From NCBI GenBank assembly GCA_965229505.1, contig OZ245881.1, positions 2,852,001 through 2,916,000 of the forward strand: DNA of 64,000 bases, written 5' to 3'. Shown in pieces: positions 52,208-62,000 of this stretch (position 1 is the stretch's first letter; every line of letters starts with the position of its first letter). Position numbers and translations under genes: made by a program. Origin of the DNA: UBA6059 sp040219045. GTDB taxonomy: Bacteria; Bacteroidota; Bacteroidia; Cytophagales; Cyclobacteriaceae. Under the pieces are notes generated by a model, which saw only the letters and a program-made list of their open reading frames with translations, was not told the DNA's origin and did no database searches.

Positions 52208-52852
52208 TTAGGTACCCTTTTTCTCCACTTCCATCTTGATCCATTCCGGTAGGTAATCGGGTGTACAGTTTTTAGGAACTGGCTTTTCCTTGTACAGACC
52301 TAGAGATTCGCCAATGGCAATACATCTTGAGCGATGCTTGGGTTCGAAGATGCCGATTTGAGCGGCAGTGAAGTTCATCGCCCATTGAACTTCCGGAGCT
52401 TCTTCAGCCTGCCTGGCCTTAATGACATTTAAGAGCTTTTCCGCATTATCGATAGGCACCTTACCCATCCAACGCAACCTACCTTGATAGTACCAATAGA
52501 CCCTACGTAGCAATGATTCGGTATGATTTTCCCATGTTTGGATCAATGCAATCGTCTTTTTGTCCTTCATCAGTTGGTTGGCCATGAGCCAGTCTGTCAG
52601 CTGATTACGCTCAATATCATTGTGTCGTTTTATGTCTTGGATCAGCCCATCGATTACTTCCTGGGTCAATTGCTTTTTATCTATGATCAGGATTGCAAGC
52701 TGTCTTGCCAAGAAGCTACCCGCGGACCAAAGTTCAAGCGCTAACTCATAATCCATTTTGATTTCGCCGGCAATTTTTCTGAGGTCACCAAGCTTTGTTT
52801 CATGACTACTAATTTGATCTAATATCTCCTGGGTGCGGGGGCTTGGAGTCAT
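52208..52852 (-). CDS. DNA alkylation repair (AlkD-like HEAT) protein
   Basis: 214 residues, all helical, with HEAT-like repeats: LALELWSAGSFLARQLAILIID, QLTDWLMANQLMKDKKTIALIQTW, and LLRRVYWYYQGRL. This is the pattern of the DNA alkylation repair family (PF08713), where AlkD-like enzymes remove positively charged alkylated bases. The repair function is inferred from the family only. The first 25 codons or so were duplicated to 54657-54735. Confidence 0.65.
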   Translation of the reverse strand: MTPSPRTQEILDQISSHETKLGDLRKIAGEIKMDYELALELWSAGSFLARQLAILIIDKKQLTQEVIDGLIQDIKRHNDIERNQLTDWLMANQLMKDKKTIALIQTWENHTESLLRRVYWYYQGRLRWMGKVPIDNAEKLLNVIKARQAEEAPEVQWAMNFTAAQIGIFEPKHRSRCIAIGESLGLYKEKPVPKNCTPDYLPEWIKMEVEKKGT

Positions 52853-53173
52853 GGCACTTCATTTTGAGAATGGACGATATAAACAACTTTATCGCCCATT
52901 CTCCATTGTCAATTACTTAAACACTTGCGAATAATGCGCTTCTGCGGCAATATGGCCAAAAGATGCCCACACTGGTCCTTCGATCAGGCCTTCGAAGACC
53001 TCCTTCGCCTTGGCAGTATCTCCCGTGTACAGATAATAGTTGCCGATACCGTAAGCCAGCGCATCACCGGCAGAGCCACGATCCTTGTCGATGGTCATTG
53101 ACTCTACAGGCGTAGTGCCGTTGTAGAGCAGGCATAGCTTATGGTAGTCAAAGTTTTCGATAACATCCATATC
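52775..53173. repeat. 400-bp direct repeat, left copy (with TPR 3'-end fragment 2)
   Basis: Matches 54656-55054 over about 399 bases in the same orientation with small indels in the spacer. It contains about 75 bases of the alkylation-repair gene start, the spacer, and the last about 87 codons of the TPR gene (52913-53173), whose fragment lacks a start. The other copy is on the far side of the acyltransferase gene. Confidence 0.8.
52913..53173 (-). pseudogene. 3'-end fragment of the TPR gene, copy 2
   Basis: Matches 54794-55054 of the intact TPR gene and includes its stop codon, but lacks the upstream part; the sequence diverges after TATC at 53173. Without a start it is not a working gene. 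It marks the left end of the inserted acyltransferase segment. Confidence 0.8.
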
Positions 53174-53324
53174 TGCTGTTGTATCCATCACAGAATTTGC
53201 AGCCTCTTAACCTCTCCCGGAATTTCGATGTATTGATCTATGCTGCCTGTTGTTTCCTCTTCCAGTTTGTAGATTCAATAACGGGATCCTTCAACGAATA
53301 AGGACTTATCACGGCTTAGGAATA

Positions 53325-54590
53325 TTAAGCATTATTTATTGTGTTGTTGAAAGGGTTCCAATTTTTATCTCTTAGAGCTGTCAATGGTATCTCGTAGTAC
53401 TTGTACAAAAGTATTGATCCAAACACGGTAAAAGTCCAATATAAAATGTATTCTGAAAGTGCAATCAAGTAGGGTGATGCAAACAGACTGCTCAAAGACA
53501 AATGTCGTATAATAATTAGCCTAACTACCGAGAGATTAAGAAGGTACATTGAATAAGAAATTAAACTTATCGTAGTAATAGTCTTGTAAATAACTCCTGA
53601 TCCTGATTTCAAGTCGTTTAAATACGGAAGCAGGAATAATGTAGCTAATGAAGTACTAGAAAAGGATAAAACACACTGATAAAAACTATCAATACCAACC
53701 GTTCCGATTGACAAAAGAAATTTTTGCGATAAAAAGATGCCAATCCCTGAAATGAATAATGGAATTCTGAATTTATTCCATCTCTCGGTATAATAGTATT
53801 GCAGATATGCACCTACTACACCGTACATAAGCGAATCAAGCCGTGTAATTACCTGCTTTCTGAATATTAAATCCCATTCTCCAATAGATTCAATTTCTAT
53901 AGTTGAGAATCTATAAAATCTAAATAAAGTGATTAATAGTATTATTGAACTTGCAGTTAAAAGTACTGAACGTTTTGGCTTTAGATGAAAAATAGAAATC
54001 AATAAGAAAATTATACATGGAATAAGGAGGTAGAACCACTCCTCAACACTTAAACTCCATGCCTCAGGAAAAAAACTTGCATGCGGATAAAAGAGGTTTT
54101 GTGAAAAGATGAAAAACTCCTTGTATTCGAAAATATCAAAATGAGGTCTTTTGATAGAGTAATAAGACAATAGTACTGTTAAAATTAAAAAATAGTTAGG
54201 AAGAGTTCGAAACCATCGACGTTTCCAAAAATCAAATAGAGTTTTTGTGTTGGCTTGTTGATGCTCAACTATTTTGATCAAAATACCTCCAATTAAAAAA
54301 CCGCTGAGAACAAAGAAAATTGAAACTCCATCGAATCGAATTCGATTCAAAAAATCAAACCCCTGGGGGAGGAGATCCTGCCCATGTCCTGAAACGACAA
54401 AAAGAATTGCTAATGCTCTCAAAATGTCTAAGCCAAAAATTCTTTTGGAACCTATATCAATTCTCAAAAGACTTTTCAATACTTTATATTTTTTGTGAAG
54501 GTCATGACGGAGCTTTTTATGAATTTCAAGTTCTAGGTTCTCCGTTAGTCGCAATTGCCGAAATACCAAGCTCGTTTGTAACGAGTGCAA
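53325..54590 (-). CDS. acyltransferase-3 family membrane protein
   Basis: 421 residues. After a 50-residue charged N-terminus, the sequence GLDILRALAILFVVSGHGQ and FDGVSIFFVLSGFLIGG is the acyltransferase-3 signature with the active His. Ten membrane helices follow. Members add acetyl or other acyl groups to lipopolysaccharide or exported glycans. Base use is very AT-rich (17 G or C in 53941-54000), unlike its neighbours, so the gene is probably acquired. It lies between two 400-bp direct repeats. Confidence 0.8.
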   Translation of the reverse strand: MHSLQTSLVFRQLRLTENLELEIHKKLRHDLHKKYKVLKSLLRIDIGSKRIFGLDILRALAILFVVSGHGQDLLPQGFDFLNRIRFDGVSIFFVLSGFLIGGILIKIVEHQQANTKTLFDFWKRRWFRTLPNYFLILTVLLSYYSIKRPHFDIFEYKEFFIFSQNLFYPHASFFPEAWSLSVEEWFYLLIPCIIFLLISIFHLKPKRSVLLTASSIILLITLFRFYRFSTIEIESIGEWDLIFRKQVITRLDSLMYGVVGAYLQYYYTERWNKFRIPLFISGIGIFLSQKFLLSIGTVGIDSFYQCVLSFSSTSLATLFLLPYLNDLKSGSGVIYKTITTISLISYSMYLLNLSVVRLIIIRHLSLSSLFASPYLIALSEYILYWTFTVFGSILLYKYYEIPLTALRDKNWNPFNNTINNA

Positions 54591-54655
54591 GACTGAGATG
54601 TAAAACGAGTATCAAAGTGATAGTTGGGTAGGCGTTGCAAACTCGCACCAGCCGT
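54571..54655. repeat. REP-like hairpins beside the acyltransferase gene
   Basis: CTCGTT-TGT-AACGAG at 54571-54585 is a short perfect hairpin, and GGCGTTGCAAACTCGCACC at 54631-54649 has a similar core in inverted sense. They recall the REP hairpins (loop TGT) of the RAYT units and sit right at the edge of the 400-bp repeat that starts at 54656. Confidence 0.45.
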
Positions 54656-55054
54656 TTTTTCTGAGGTCACCAAGCTTTGTTTCATGACTACTAATTTGAT
54701 CTAATATCTCCTGGGTGCGGGGACTTGGAGTCATGGCACTTCATTTTGAGAATGGACCATAGAATATTTTTATCGCCCATTCTCCATTGTCAATTACTTA
54801 AACACTTGCGAATAATGCGCTTCTGCGGCAATATGGCCGAAAGACGCCCACACTGGTCCTTCGATCAAGCCTTCGAAGACCTCCTTCGCTTTAGCCGTAT
54901 CTCCAGTGTACAGATAATAGTTGCCGATACCGTAGGCCAGCGCATCACCGGCAGAGCCGCGATCCTTATCGATGGTCATAGACTCTACAGGCGTTGTGCC
55001 GTTGTAGAGCAGGCATAGCTTATGGTAGTCAAAGTTTTCGATAACATCCATATC
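54656..55054. repeat. 400-bp direct repeat, right copy
   Basis: Pairs with 52775-53173. Includes a truncated start of the alkylation-repair gene (about 54657-54735), the spacer, and the true 3' end of the TPR gene (54794-55054). Confidence 0.8.
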
Positions 55055-55753
55055 GGCGGTAATGTCCGCTACGGCTGCTGCAGCTTCCTCATCACGACCC
55101 AGATTGCGCAGGCTCATGTAGTACCAGTGGGTGGAAGAAACTAGTTTATCCACGTTATCCGCAGTTTCCGCTTCATTTCCATAGACTCGGGCAGAGTTTT
55201 CATAGTCACCGTTAAGGTAGTAAGCCAGCCCCAGGTGGTAGCCCATGTTGGATCGAAGGCTGCCTATCGGAATACCCGCAGCATTCGGGGCGCCATCAGG
55301 CTCTACGATATCCTCCTTGCCGGCAATTAGTGAAGCGCCCAGCTCCAGATCCGCGATAGCTTTATCCAGGTCTCTTACAGAGATATAGCGGTGGCCTCTG
55401 TGACGTAGTAACCAGGGATCATTGGGGTACTTCTCCAAGCCCTCAGTATAGATGTCAATCGATCCCTTGTAGTCACCGGCATAGGCAGTGTAGCGACCGT
55501 ACCAGATCAGATTGTCCAGAGACGGATCATTCTCGTACACAGCGCGAACAGAATCAAGGTTGGACAATGCCTTAGCCGAAGGCTCCAGCATGTAAAGTGT
55601 ATCACCCAAAAAAGAAATAGCCTGATACTCTTTTACTTCTTTCGGAGCAGGTGCTGTTGCAGACTCTTCCTGATTTTTTCCGGTAGGAGAGCTACAATAC
55701 ATCAGCCCCAGGGCCAATACACCAATAGATAAGTTTGTCAATAGTTTTTTCAT
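54794..55753 (-). CDS. TPR-repeat lipoprotein (intact copy)
   Basis: About 319 residues from the ATG at 55753 (a longer ORF reads upstream sequence before a good lipoprotein signal MKKLLTNLSIGVLALGLMYC). Several helix pairs of the TPR type are visible: WYGRYTAYAGDYKGSIDIYTEGLEKYPNDPW, YHLGLAYYLNGDYENSARVYG, YGIGNYYLYTGDTAKAKEVFEGLI. It should bind other proteins on the periplasmic side of the membrane. Its 3' end is duplicated twice nearby. A TTCCGGTAGG word lies in the PTGK codons at 55678-55687. Confidence 0.8.
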   Translation of the reverse strand: MKKLLTNLSIGVLALGLMYCSSPTGKNQEESATAPAPKEVKEYQAISFLGDTLYMLEPSAKALSNLDSVRAVYENDPSLDNLIWYGRYTAYAGDYKGSIDIYTEGLEKYPNDPWLLRHRGHRYISVRDLDKAIADLELGASLIAGKEDIVEPDGAPNAAGIPIGSLRSNMGYHLGLAYYLNGDYENSARVYGNEAETADNVDKLVSSTHWYYMSLRNLGRDEEAAAAVADITADMDVIENFDYHKLCLLYNGTTPVESMTIDKDRGSAGDALAYGIGNYYLYTGDTAKAKEVFEGLIEGPVWASFGHIAAEAHYSQVFK

Positions 55754-55879
55754 AGTTGTGATTATTAGGTTACTTACTAAGTACTGAGAAAAAGTAGTCT
55801 CTTCAAAGAGATATTTGATGACCAGTAGTATTATCGACGGGGCAATACAATATTGCGAGGTGCAAGTCGACATTACACC

Positions 55880-57022
55880 ATGACCAAAGTCCGTTACTAC
55901 TTCAAAACAATTCTCCTATCGCTGCTCGGCATCATTTTATTGCTTGTTGTTGGATTAGCCCTGTTCTTTGCCTTTGCTCCGCAGATAGGAGCACCCCCTA
56001 CCGGGAATCATCTCGAACGAATCAGCGCATCGGAGCAGTACAGCGATGGGGAGTTTGTGAATAACGTGCCTACAGGGCTCGGCAATCCTGCTACCATTAT
56101 GTGGAAGGCAGGCAGGCAGTACTTTACCGACACGGAATCTCGAGAGCCGCAGGAGGTCATCAAAACCATTCCGTTTGATGCGGCCAGGATCGCTGCTATG
56201 GATGAAGCAGAGGTAGCCATCACATGGTTTGGTCACTCCACCGCCCTTATCAGAATAGAGGGACATACGCTATTGGCCGATCCTGTGTTTGGAGCAAGGG
56301 CTTCCATGTTTTCGTTTGCCGGGCCTGAGCACTTCGACTATGAGCCGAGAGCTACTTTAGACGATCTGCCACCAATCGATGCGGTGATCATTTCGCATGA
56401 TCACTATGATCACCTGGACTATTATGCCATTTCTGTTTTGAAGGATCGGGTAAACAAATTCTTTGTTCCGCTAGGCGTAGGAGCTCACCTTCAGTCATGG
56501 GGTGTCTCGGAGGATAAGATCACTGAACTCGACTGGTGGAAGGAAGCTGTTTTTTCTGATAAGCTGACTTTAGCCGCGACCCCCTCGCGCCATTTTTCCG
56601 GTAGGGGACTGACTGACAGGAATGGTACGCTATGGGCCTCCTGGTCAATCATTGGTCGGTCGAAGCGGGTGTTCTTTAGCGGTGATTCGGGTTATTTCCC
56701 GGGCTTCAGGGAGATCGGAGATCGATACGGGCCATTCGACTTTGTGATGATGGAGTGCGGCGCATACAACGAGCTGTGGGCCGATATCCACATGATGCCG
56801 GAGCAGTCAGCGCAAGCTTTCGAGGATGTACGTGGCAAGGTGCTGATGCCGATCCATTGGGGTAAGTTCAACCTTGCCCTGCACCCCTGGAAAGAACCAG
56901 TGCAGCGCCTGCATGCTGCTATGGAAGGAAATCAAAGAATAATAGCCCAACCGCGCGTCGGTCAGGTGTTCTACATCGATCGAGATATACCTACTGCCAA
57001 GTGGTGGGAGGAGTATAGGTAG
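55880..57022 (+). CDS. metallo-beta-lactamase-fold hydrolase (NAPE-PLD/UlaG-like)
   Basis: About 380 residues from the ATG at 55880. One membrane helix (about 8-35) leads to an MBL domain with SHDHYDH (the HxHxDH zinc site), GHST and DSGYFP. The order matches the NAPE-PLD-like branch. It may hydrolyse phosphodiester or lactone substrates on the cell surface. Divergent from the TPR gene, with 126 bases between the two starts. Confidence 0.85.
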   Translation: MTKVRYYFKTILLSLLGIILLLVVGLALFFAFAPQIGAPPTGNHLERISASEQYSDGEFVNNVPTGLGNPATIMWKAGRQYFTDTESREPQEVIKTIPFDAARIAAMDEAEVAITWFGHSTALIRIEGHTLLADPVFGARASMFSFAGPEHFDYEPRATLDDLPPIDAVIISHDHYDHLDYYAISVLKDRVNKFFVPLGVGAHLQSWGVSEDKITELDWWKEAVFSDKLTLAATPSRHFSGRGLTDRNGTLWASWSIIGRSKRVFFSGDSGYFPGFREIGDRYGPFDFVMMECGAYNELWADIHMMPEQSAQAFEDVRGKVLMPIHWGKFNLALHPWKEPVQRLHAAMEGNQRIIAQPRVGQVFYIDRDIPTAKWWEEYR

Positions 57023-57024
57023 TA

Positions 57025-57107
57025 GTTAGCCATATATAAGCACGCTTGCTCGTGTTTTGTTTCTATATAGCACGCAAGCACATGCCTTTGTACATGTTGT
57101 TAGCCAT
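57025..57107. repeat. small element bracketed by 9-base direct repeats
   Basis: GTTAGCCAT occurs at 57025-57033 and at 57099-57107, flanking 65 bases that hold TATATAAGCACGC and TATATAGCACGC and short inverted cores. It looks like a tiny hairpin element with target-site repeats, but is short enough to be chance. Confidence 0.3.
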
Positions 57108-57112
57108 CTTAT

Positions 57113-57475
57113 TTAATTCTTAATTTCTTCTATGAACCAGTTCAATGGTGGAATTTCGGTTAGGTTATGCTCACCGTAACTTATAAATTCTAATTCCGTC
57201 GGTATTTGGTCGTTTCCGAATAGTACTACCTCGATGGGTTCATCATTGTGATCCCATCCAACTAATTCGGCAATTATTTTCTGGTTAGAATATGGTTGAT
57301 CGTTTTCATCTAGCCCGAAAAGAACTGTTGGGCACTCGTTGCAGCTGCAACGTGCAATTACCGTTAAGTTGTCTACTGTTTTCAGCCATTCAATATTCGA
57401 ATTCTGGATCAGTATTAATAAGAATTGCTTCTCTTCGAAGCTCAATGGTCTCTTATAAGGGATACTGTATTTCAT
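57113..57475 (-). CDS. hypothetical protein with Cys-rich centre
   Basis: 120 residues, AT-rich. A central RCSCNECPT stretch could bind a metal. No family recognised; no signal peptide. Confidence 0.45.
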   Translation of the reverse strand: MKYSIPYKRPLSFEEKQFLLILIQNSNIEWLKTVDNLTVIARCSCNECPTVLFGLDENDQPYSNQKIIAELVGWDHNDEPIEVVLFGNDQIPTELEFISYGEHNLTEIPPLNWFIEEIKN

Positions 57476-57511
57476 GCACTTATGAAAGCTAACAACTTGA
57501 TAAACAAAAAC

Positions 57512-58027
57512 CTATTCAAAAATCTTCCTCACCCCCAGCTCATGGTGATACCCGTGATACGCCGTGAATAGCATCATCTCTCTAATGGTCAGATTGCCCA
57601 GCAAGGGGTGAGGGATGACGAGCTGATCGAGATCTTCTTCACTGTAGCCTACCAGTAGATCGCAAAGTGTGTCCACTTCAGCGAGTAGTTTGCTGATGAG
57701 GCCTGCGCTCTGCTCAGCGGTTACCTCTGCGGGCAGAAACTGTGGTCGATCTTCATAGCCCTTTGCTAAGGTTTCCCGATAGTAGGCCACTATAGCGTCA
57801 TAGTCGCGACTGGGGTGCTCCGCACGACCAAAGCTTTCGAGAATGGGACGAGCCTGCATCACTTTGTTCAATGGAGCGACGCTTTTCAGAAGGTGTTCCG
57901 CATGTTGACCTGCTGACCATTTTCCGGTAGGGGCAGTGACTAATTGCTCATCGGATAGTCCTATGATGTAATCCGCAAATTGCTGGTATTGCGACTTGAG
58001 CTTGGAGGTAAGTTGGGGTCTGTTCAT
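57512..58027 (-). CDS. DinB-family metal-binding protein
   Basis: About 171 residues from the ATG at 58027. A four-helix bundle with His in GQHAEHLL (near 50) and in AYHGYHHELG (near 155) matches the DinB/YfiT metalloenzyme type. These are thiol-transferase-like enzymes. A palindrome in the 5' leader (58047-58072) may act as terminator or attenuator. The PTGKW turn holds a TTCCGGTAGG word at 57922-57931. Confidence 0.75.
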   Translation of the reverse strand: MNRPQLTSKLKSQYQQFADYIIGLSDEQLVTAPTGKWSAGQHAEHLLKSVAPLNKVMQARPILESFGRAEHPSRDYDAIVAYYRETLAKGYEDRPQFLPAEVTAEQSAGLISKLLAEVDTLCDLLVGYSEEDLDQLVIPHPLLGNLTIREMMLFTAYHGYHHELGVRKIFE

Positions 58028-58046
58028 TTCAGAGGAAAAATCAACA

Positions 58047-58072
58047 TAGCCCATGGTTTAAACCATGGGCTA
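58047..58072 (-). terminator. 26-base perfect palindrome between DLH and DinB genes
   Basis: TAGCCCATGGTTTAAACCATGGGCTA, a 26-base perfect inverted repeat with no loop. The T-rich sequence after it on the minus strand (GATTTTTCC) could allow intrinsic termination of the dienelactone-hydrolase transcript, or the palindrome may be a repeat. Confidence 0.5.
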
Positions 58073-58084
58073 TACGTCAATGCA

Positions 58085-58972
58085 TCAACCCAGATTCTCT
58101 TTAAAGAAAGCTATCGTACGCTCCCAGGATAGCTTGGCCGACGGCTCATCATACCTGGGGGTGGTATTATTGTGAAAGCCGTGGTTGACATCAGGATAGA
58201 AATGAGCAACATACTTCTTGTCGTTGGCTTTCAGGGCTGCTTCATAATCAGGCCATCCGGCATTTACGCGCTCGTCCAATCCGGCATATTGCAGCATCAA
58301 AGGTGCGTTGATTTTGGGTACATCTGCATCATCAGGCTGGCTGCCGTAGTAGGGAACCGCAGCTCCAAGCTCAGCGATGCGGACTGCCATCATATTGGAG
58401 ATCCATCCGCCAAAGCAGAAGCCAACTACGCCGATCTTACCGTTGCAGCCCTCATGGGACTTGAGGTAGTCGTACGCAGCGATAAAGTCTTCGAGCATCT
58501 CATCGCGATCACGCTCTCTCTGCATCGTGCGGCCGTCATCATCATTGCCGGGATAGCCGCCAAGAGGAGTCAGTGCGTCAGGCGCAATGCTAATGAATCC
58601 CTCTACCGCCGCTCTTCTTCCTACATCTTCGATGTATGGATTCAGCCCACGGTTTTCATGTACTACTACGATACCCGGTAGTTTGCCATCGGCATCCTTT
58701 GGTGAGGAGAGCAGCCCTTTGATACTCCCACCACCCTTGGGGGAGTCATAGTTGACGTACCCTGAATTGAGGCGAGGATCGTCCTGAGGCACCAACATCG
58801 TGTCTTTGTAGTTGGGCATCATAAAGCTCATCAGGGAAGGCACTGTGAGGCCTCCTACAGCATAGAGCGAGAGCTTTTCAATGAACTGCCGACGCTCCAG
58901 TTTATTATGGGCATAGTCATCATAGAGGTCGAAAACTTCCTGGCTGATATCTTCTTTTTTGATCTCTTTCAT
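58085..58972 (-). CDS. Tat-exported dienelactone hydrolase family protein
   Basis: About 295 residues from the ATG at 58972, since the longer ORF has no plausible start context. A twin-Arg motif ERRQFIEKL, then a hydrophobic stretch, marks a Tat signal about 30-65. The alpha/beta-hydrolase domain has the Cys nucleophile in GFCFGGW and the His in HGFHN, typical of dienelactone hydrolases. It would act in the periplasm on lactones or esters. Confidence 0.85.
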   Translation of the reverse strand: MKEIKKEDISQEVFDLYDDYAHNKLERRQFIEKLSLYAVGGLTVPSLMSFMMPNYKDTMLVPQDDPRLNSGYVNYDSPKGGGSIKGLLSSPKDADGKLPGIVVVHENRGLNPYIEDVGRRAAVEGFISIAPDALTPLGGYPGNDDDGRTMQRERDRDEMLEDFIAAYDYLKSHEGCNGKIGVVGFCFGGWISNMMAVRIAELGAAVPYYGSQPDDADVPKINAPLMLQYAGLDERVNAGWPDYEAALKANDKKYVAHFYPDVNHGFHNNTTPRYDEPSAKLSWERTIAFFKENLG

Positions 58973-59068
58973 GGTAATGAATTTAAGAATTTTTTGAATT
59001 ATCCTGATCAAGGAATGAAACGACTCACTACGAGTATCCCTCAACACTCCTTAAGAGCGCACAATTTT

Positions 59069-62000
59069 TTACGGAATACTCTCTTCAAAATCTGAGCTAA
59101 TCACACCGACACCTGCGTTGTTTAGTGACTCATTGAATGATGGGATATCCTTATTCAGCATCTCCTGATATTGTGCTTCCAGTGTTTTCCATTGACCTTC
59201 CAGAAGCTGAAATTGCTCTTGCGCACCTTTCGTTACAAAGGGAACGTTGCTATTTAACTGGCCGTTGACGAATAGATAAGAGGCGGTGAGCTTGTTCTCA
59301 AAGTTGATCGTGTCATCGTAAGCCTCAGATTTGCGCTGGACGAGTTCTTCATCCCAGTTGACCAGTTTCTTTAACAGCTCCTTGCCCTGACTGATTAGGT
59401 CCTGATACTTTGGATCATCTGTCAACCTGTCGATGATGGCCTCCACTTGCTCACGCACTTTGGCCATACTATTGACCTTCGTATGTACATCATTGACCCG
59501 GCCTTCAATAGAAGACATCACCTCATGCTGCAGCTGATAGTCTGCATCGGACGCTTCTATCAACGGGTTAGGCATGATAGTGAAGCTCGACGAAGAGGAT
59601 TGATCTCCAGCCTTCAGTGTGACGGTGTACTCTCCGGGAGCAGCCTTATGACCACTATAGCTGCCTTCGATATATACTGTCGGTACACCTGTCATCGTGG
59701 GGTAGCGCATATCCCAAACGATACGATTCAAGCCCACCTTGTTGGATAGTACCGGGTCTGCTGACGGACCTCCGGGGTACGAGACAAATGAAGGGTCTTT
59801 GGTGGAAGATAAAGTTCTTACGGTATTGCCACTGGCATCTTTTATTTCCAGCTCAAGGTCTAGTGAATCTGAATCCAGACTGTAGTAGATCACCACACCG
59901 GTTGCCGGGTTTACCCCACTAAAGGTACTCATCCCGTCCACATCCGGTGAAGAGCTGTCAAGCTCACTGCCACCAGACACCCGATAGGCATCCTCTGGTT
60001 GGTACAGTTTAAACTCATTGGTCCCACCACTATATTGTCTGATAAGACCCAGGTCATCCAGTACCCAGAATGATCGTCCCTGTGTGGCCGCCACCAGGTC
60101 ACCATGCCTCACGATCAAATCGGTAATGGGTACGATGGGTAGATTGAGCTGAAGTGGGGTCCAGTTTTGACCACCGTTAAAGGACACGTAGACACCCATT
60201 TCCGTACCCGTAAACAGCAGGTCTTTTCTTTCCTCATCCTCACGAACTACACGGCCGTAGGATCCGTAGGGCAATCCATTGCTAATGTTTGTCCATGTCT
60301 GACCATAGTCGGTGGTCTTATACATGGCCGGAGTGAAGTCGTTGAACTTATAGCGAGTGGTCGCTATATAGGCAGTGGCCGGATCGTGAGGAGAAACCTC
60401 AATAGCGTTGATCAGACATTCTTTCAAGCCCGCTGGAGTGACATTCGTCCAGTTGTCACCGCCATCTCGGGTGATTTGCACATAGCCATCATCACTTCCG
60501 GTCCAGATGACTCCTTTTTCATGAGGAGACTCCACTACATAACTCAGTGTACCGTAGTTTTCACCCCCGGCTCCTTCATTGGTATAAGGAAAGCCACCCA
60601 GACCTTGCTTGCTATCCTCATTGCGAGTCAAATCCGGAGAGACTTCTTCCCAGGTTATCCCCCTATCTTTTGTTTTGAGCAATACCTGAGCACCGTGATA
60701 ATAGACATTGGGCTCGTGCTGCGACCAGATGATTGGTGCATTCCAGTTGAAGCGGTACTTCATATCTCTGGCCTCCATCGCCAGGTACTGGATCGGTGCG
60801 GACATCACCCTGTTGCCTTCACCCAATCGAGTATCCAGTACATTGATAGAGCCCTGGTAACTTCCACCCATCACATACCTTGGATTGTCAGGGTCGAAAG
60901 CTAAAAAGGCACTCTCTCCACCGGCAGAATAGGTCCAGTGATGCTCGTCAATATCTCGCCCGTTAGGATTTCGATGAGGGATGACGACTGAGGAATTGTC
61001 TTGCTGACCGCCATAAATACGGTAAGGAAATACGTTATCCACATTGACTCGGTAGAATTGAGCCGTAGGCATATTGTCCTGTCTTGACCAGGTGTCACCC
61101 TGATTGAAGCTGATACCAGCGCCACCATCATTGGAGATCACGAGGTTCTTGCCATTGTATGGATTGATCCATAAGTCATGGAAGTCACCGTGTGTTCCGG
61201 TCATTCTTGACCAAGTCTTGCCACCGTCGATGGATTTTAGTGCATGAGGGCTGAGTACATAGACGGTGTTTTCGTCAGTGGGGTCTGCAAAGACCTCTGT
61301 GTAGTACCAGGCTCTCATGGTGAGGCGATGATCTCTACTCACACGGCTCCAGCTTTTGCCACCATTGTTCGAGGCGAACAGGCCACCCTGATCCTTTTGG
61401 GTGTCGCTTTCTACGATAGCATAGACCTTGTCAGGATTGTCTCGACTTACTGAGATACCAATCTTACCCAATTCTTTCGGGAGGCCTTCCTGAATCTTGA
61501 ACCAGGTTTCGCCACTGTCTACAGACTTATAAATACCACTACCAGGGCCACCACTGACTACTTGCCAGGGCAAACGTCTGTGATCCCACATTGCTGCATA
61601 TAGGATGCGTGGGTTGGTCATGTCCATGGACAGACTGCTAGCACCGGAATTTTCATCAACATAGAGGACTTTTCTCCAGGTCTCGCCTCCATCGGTACTC
61701 TTGTAAATGCCTCTTTCTTGTGTTGGGCCATGTACGGCTCCTTGCGCGGCGACATAGACTATATCAGGGTTTTTGGGATGAATTTTAATATTGGCGATAT
61801 GCCTGGTGAGGTCAAGTCCCATCTTCTGCCAGGTCTTTCCAGCGTCGGTGGACTTATAAACACCATCACCGTAGGAGGTCATGACACCTCGTGGAGCGTG
61901 CTCACCCATACCCACATATACTACGTTTGGATCACTTTCGGATACGGCTATTGCACCTACCGACCCGGTCTTGAAAAAACCGTCCGAAATGTTCTCCCAG

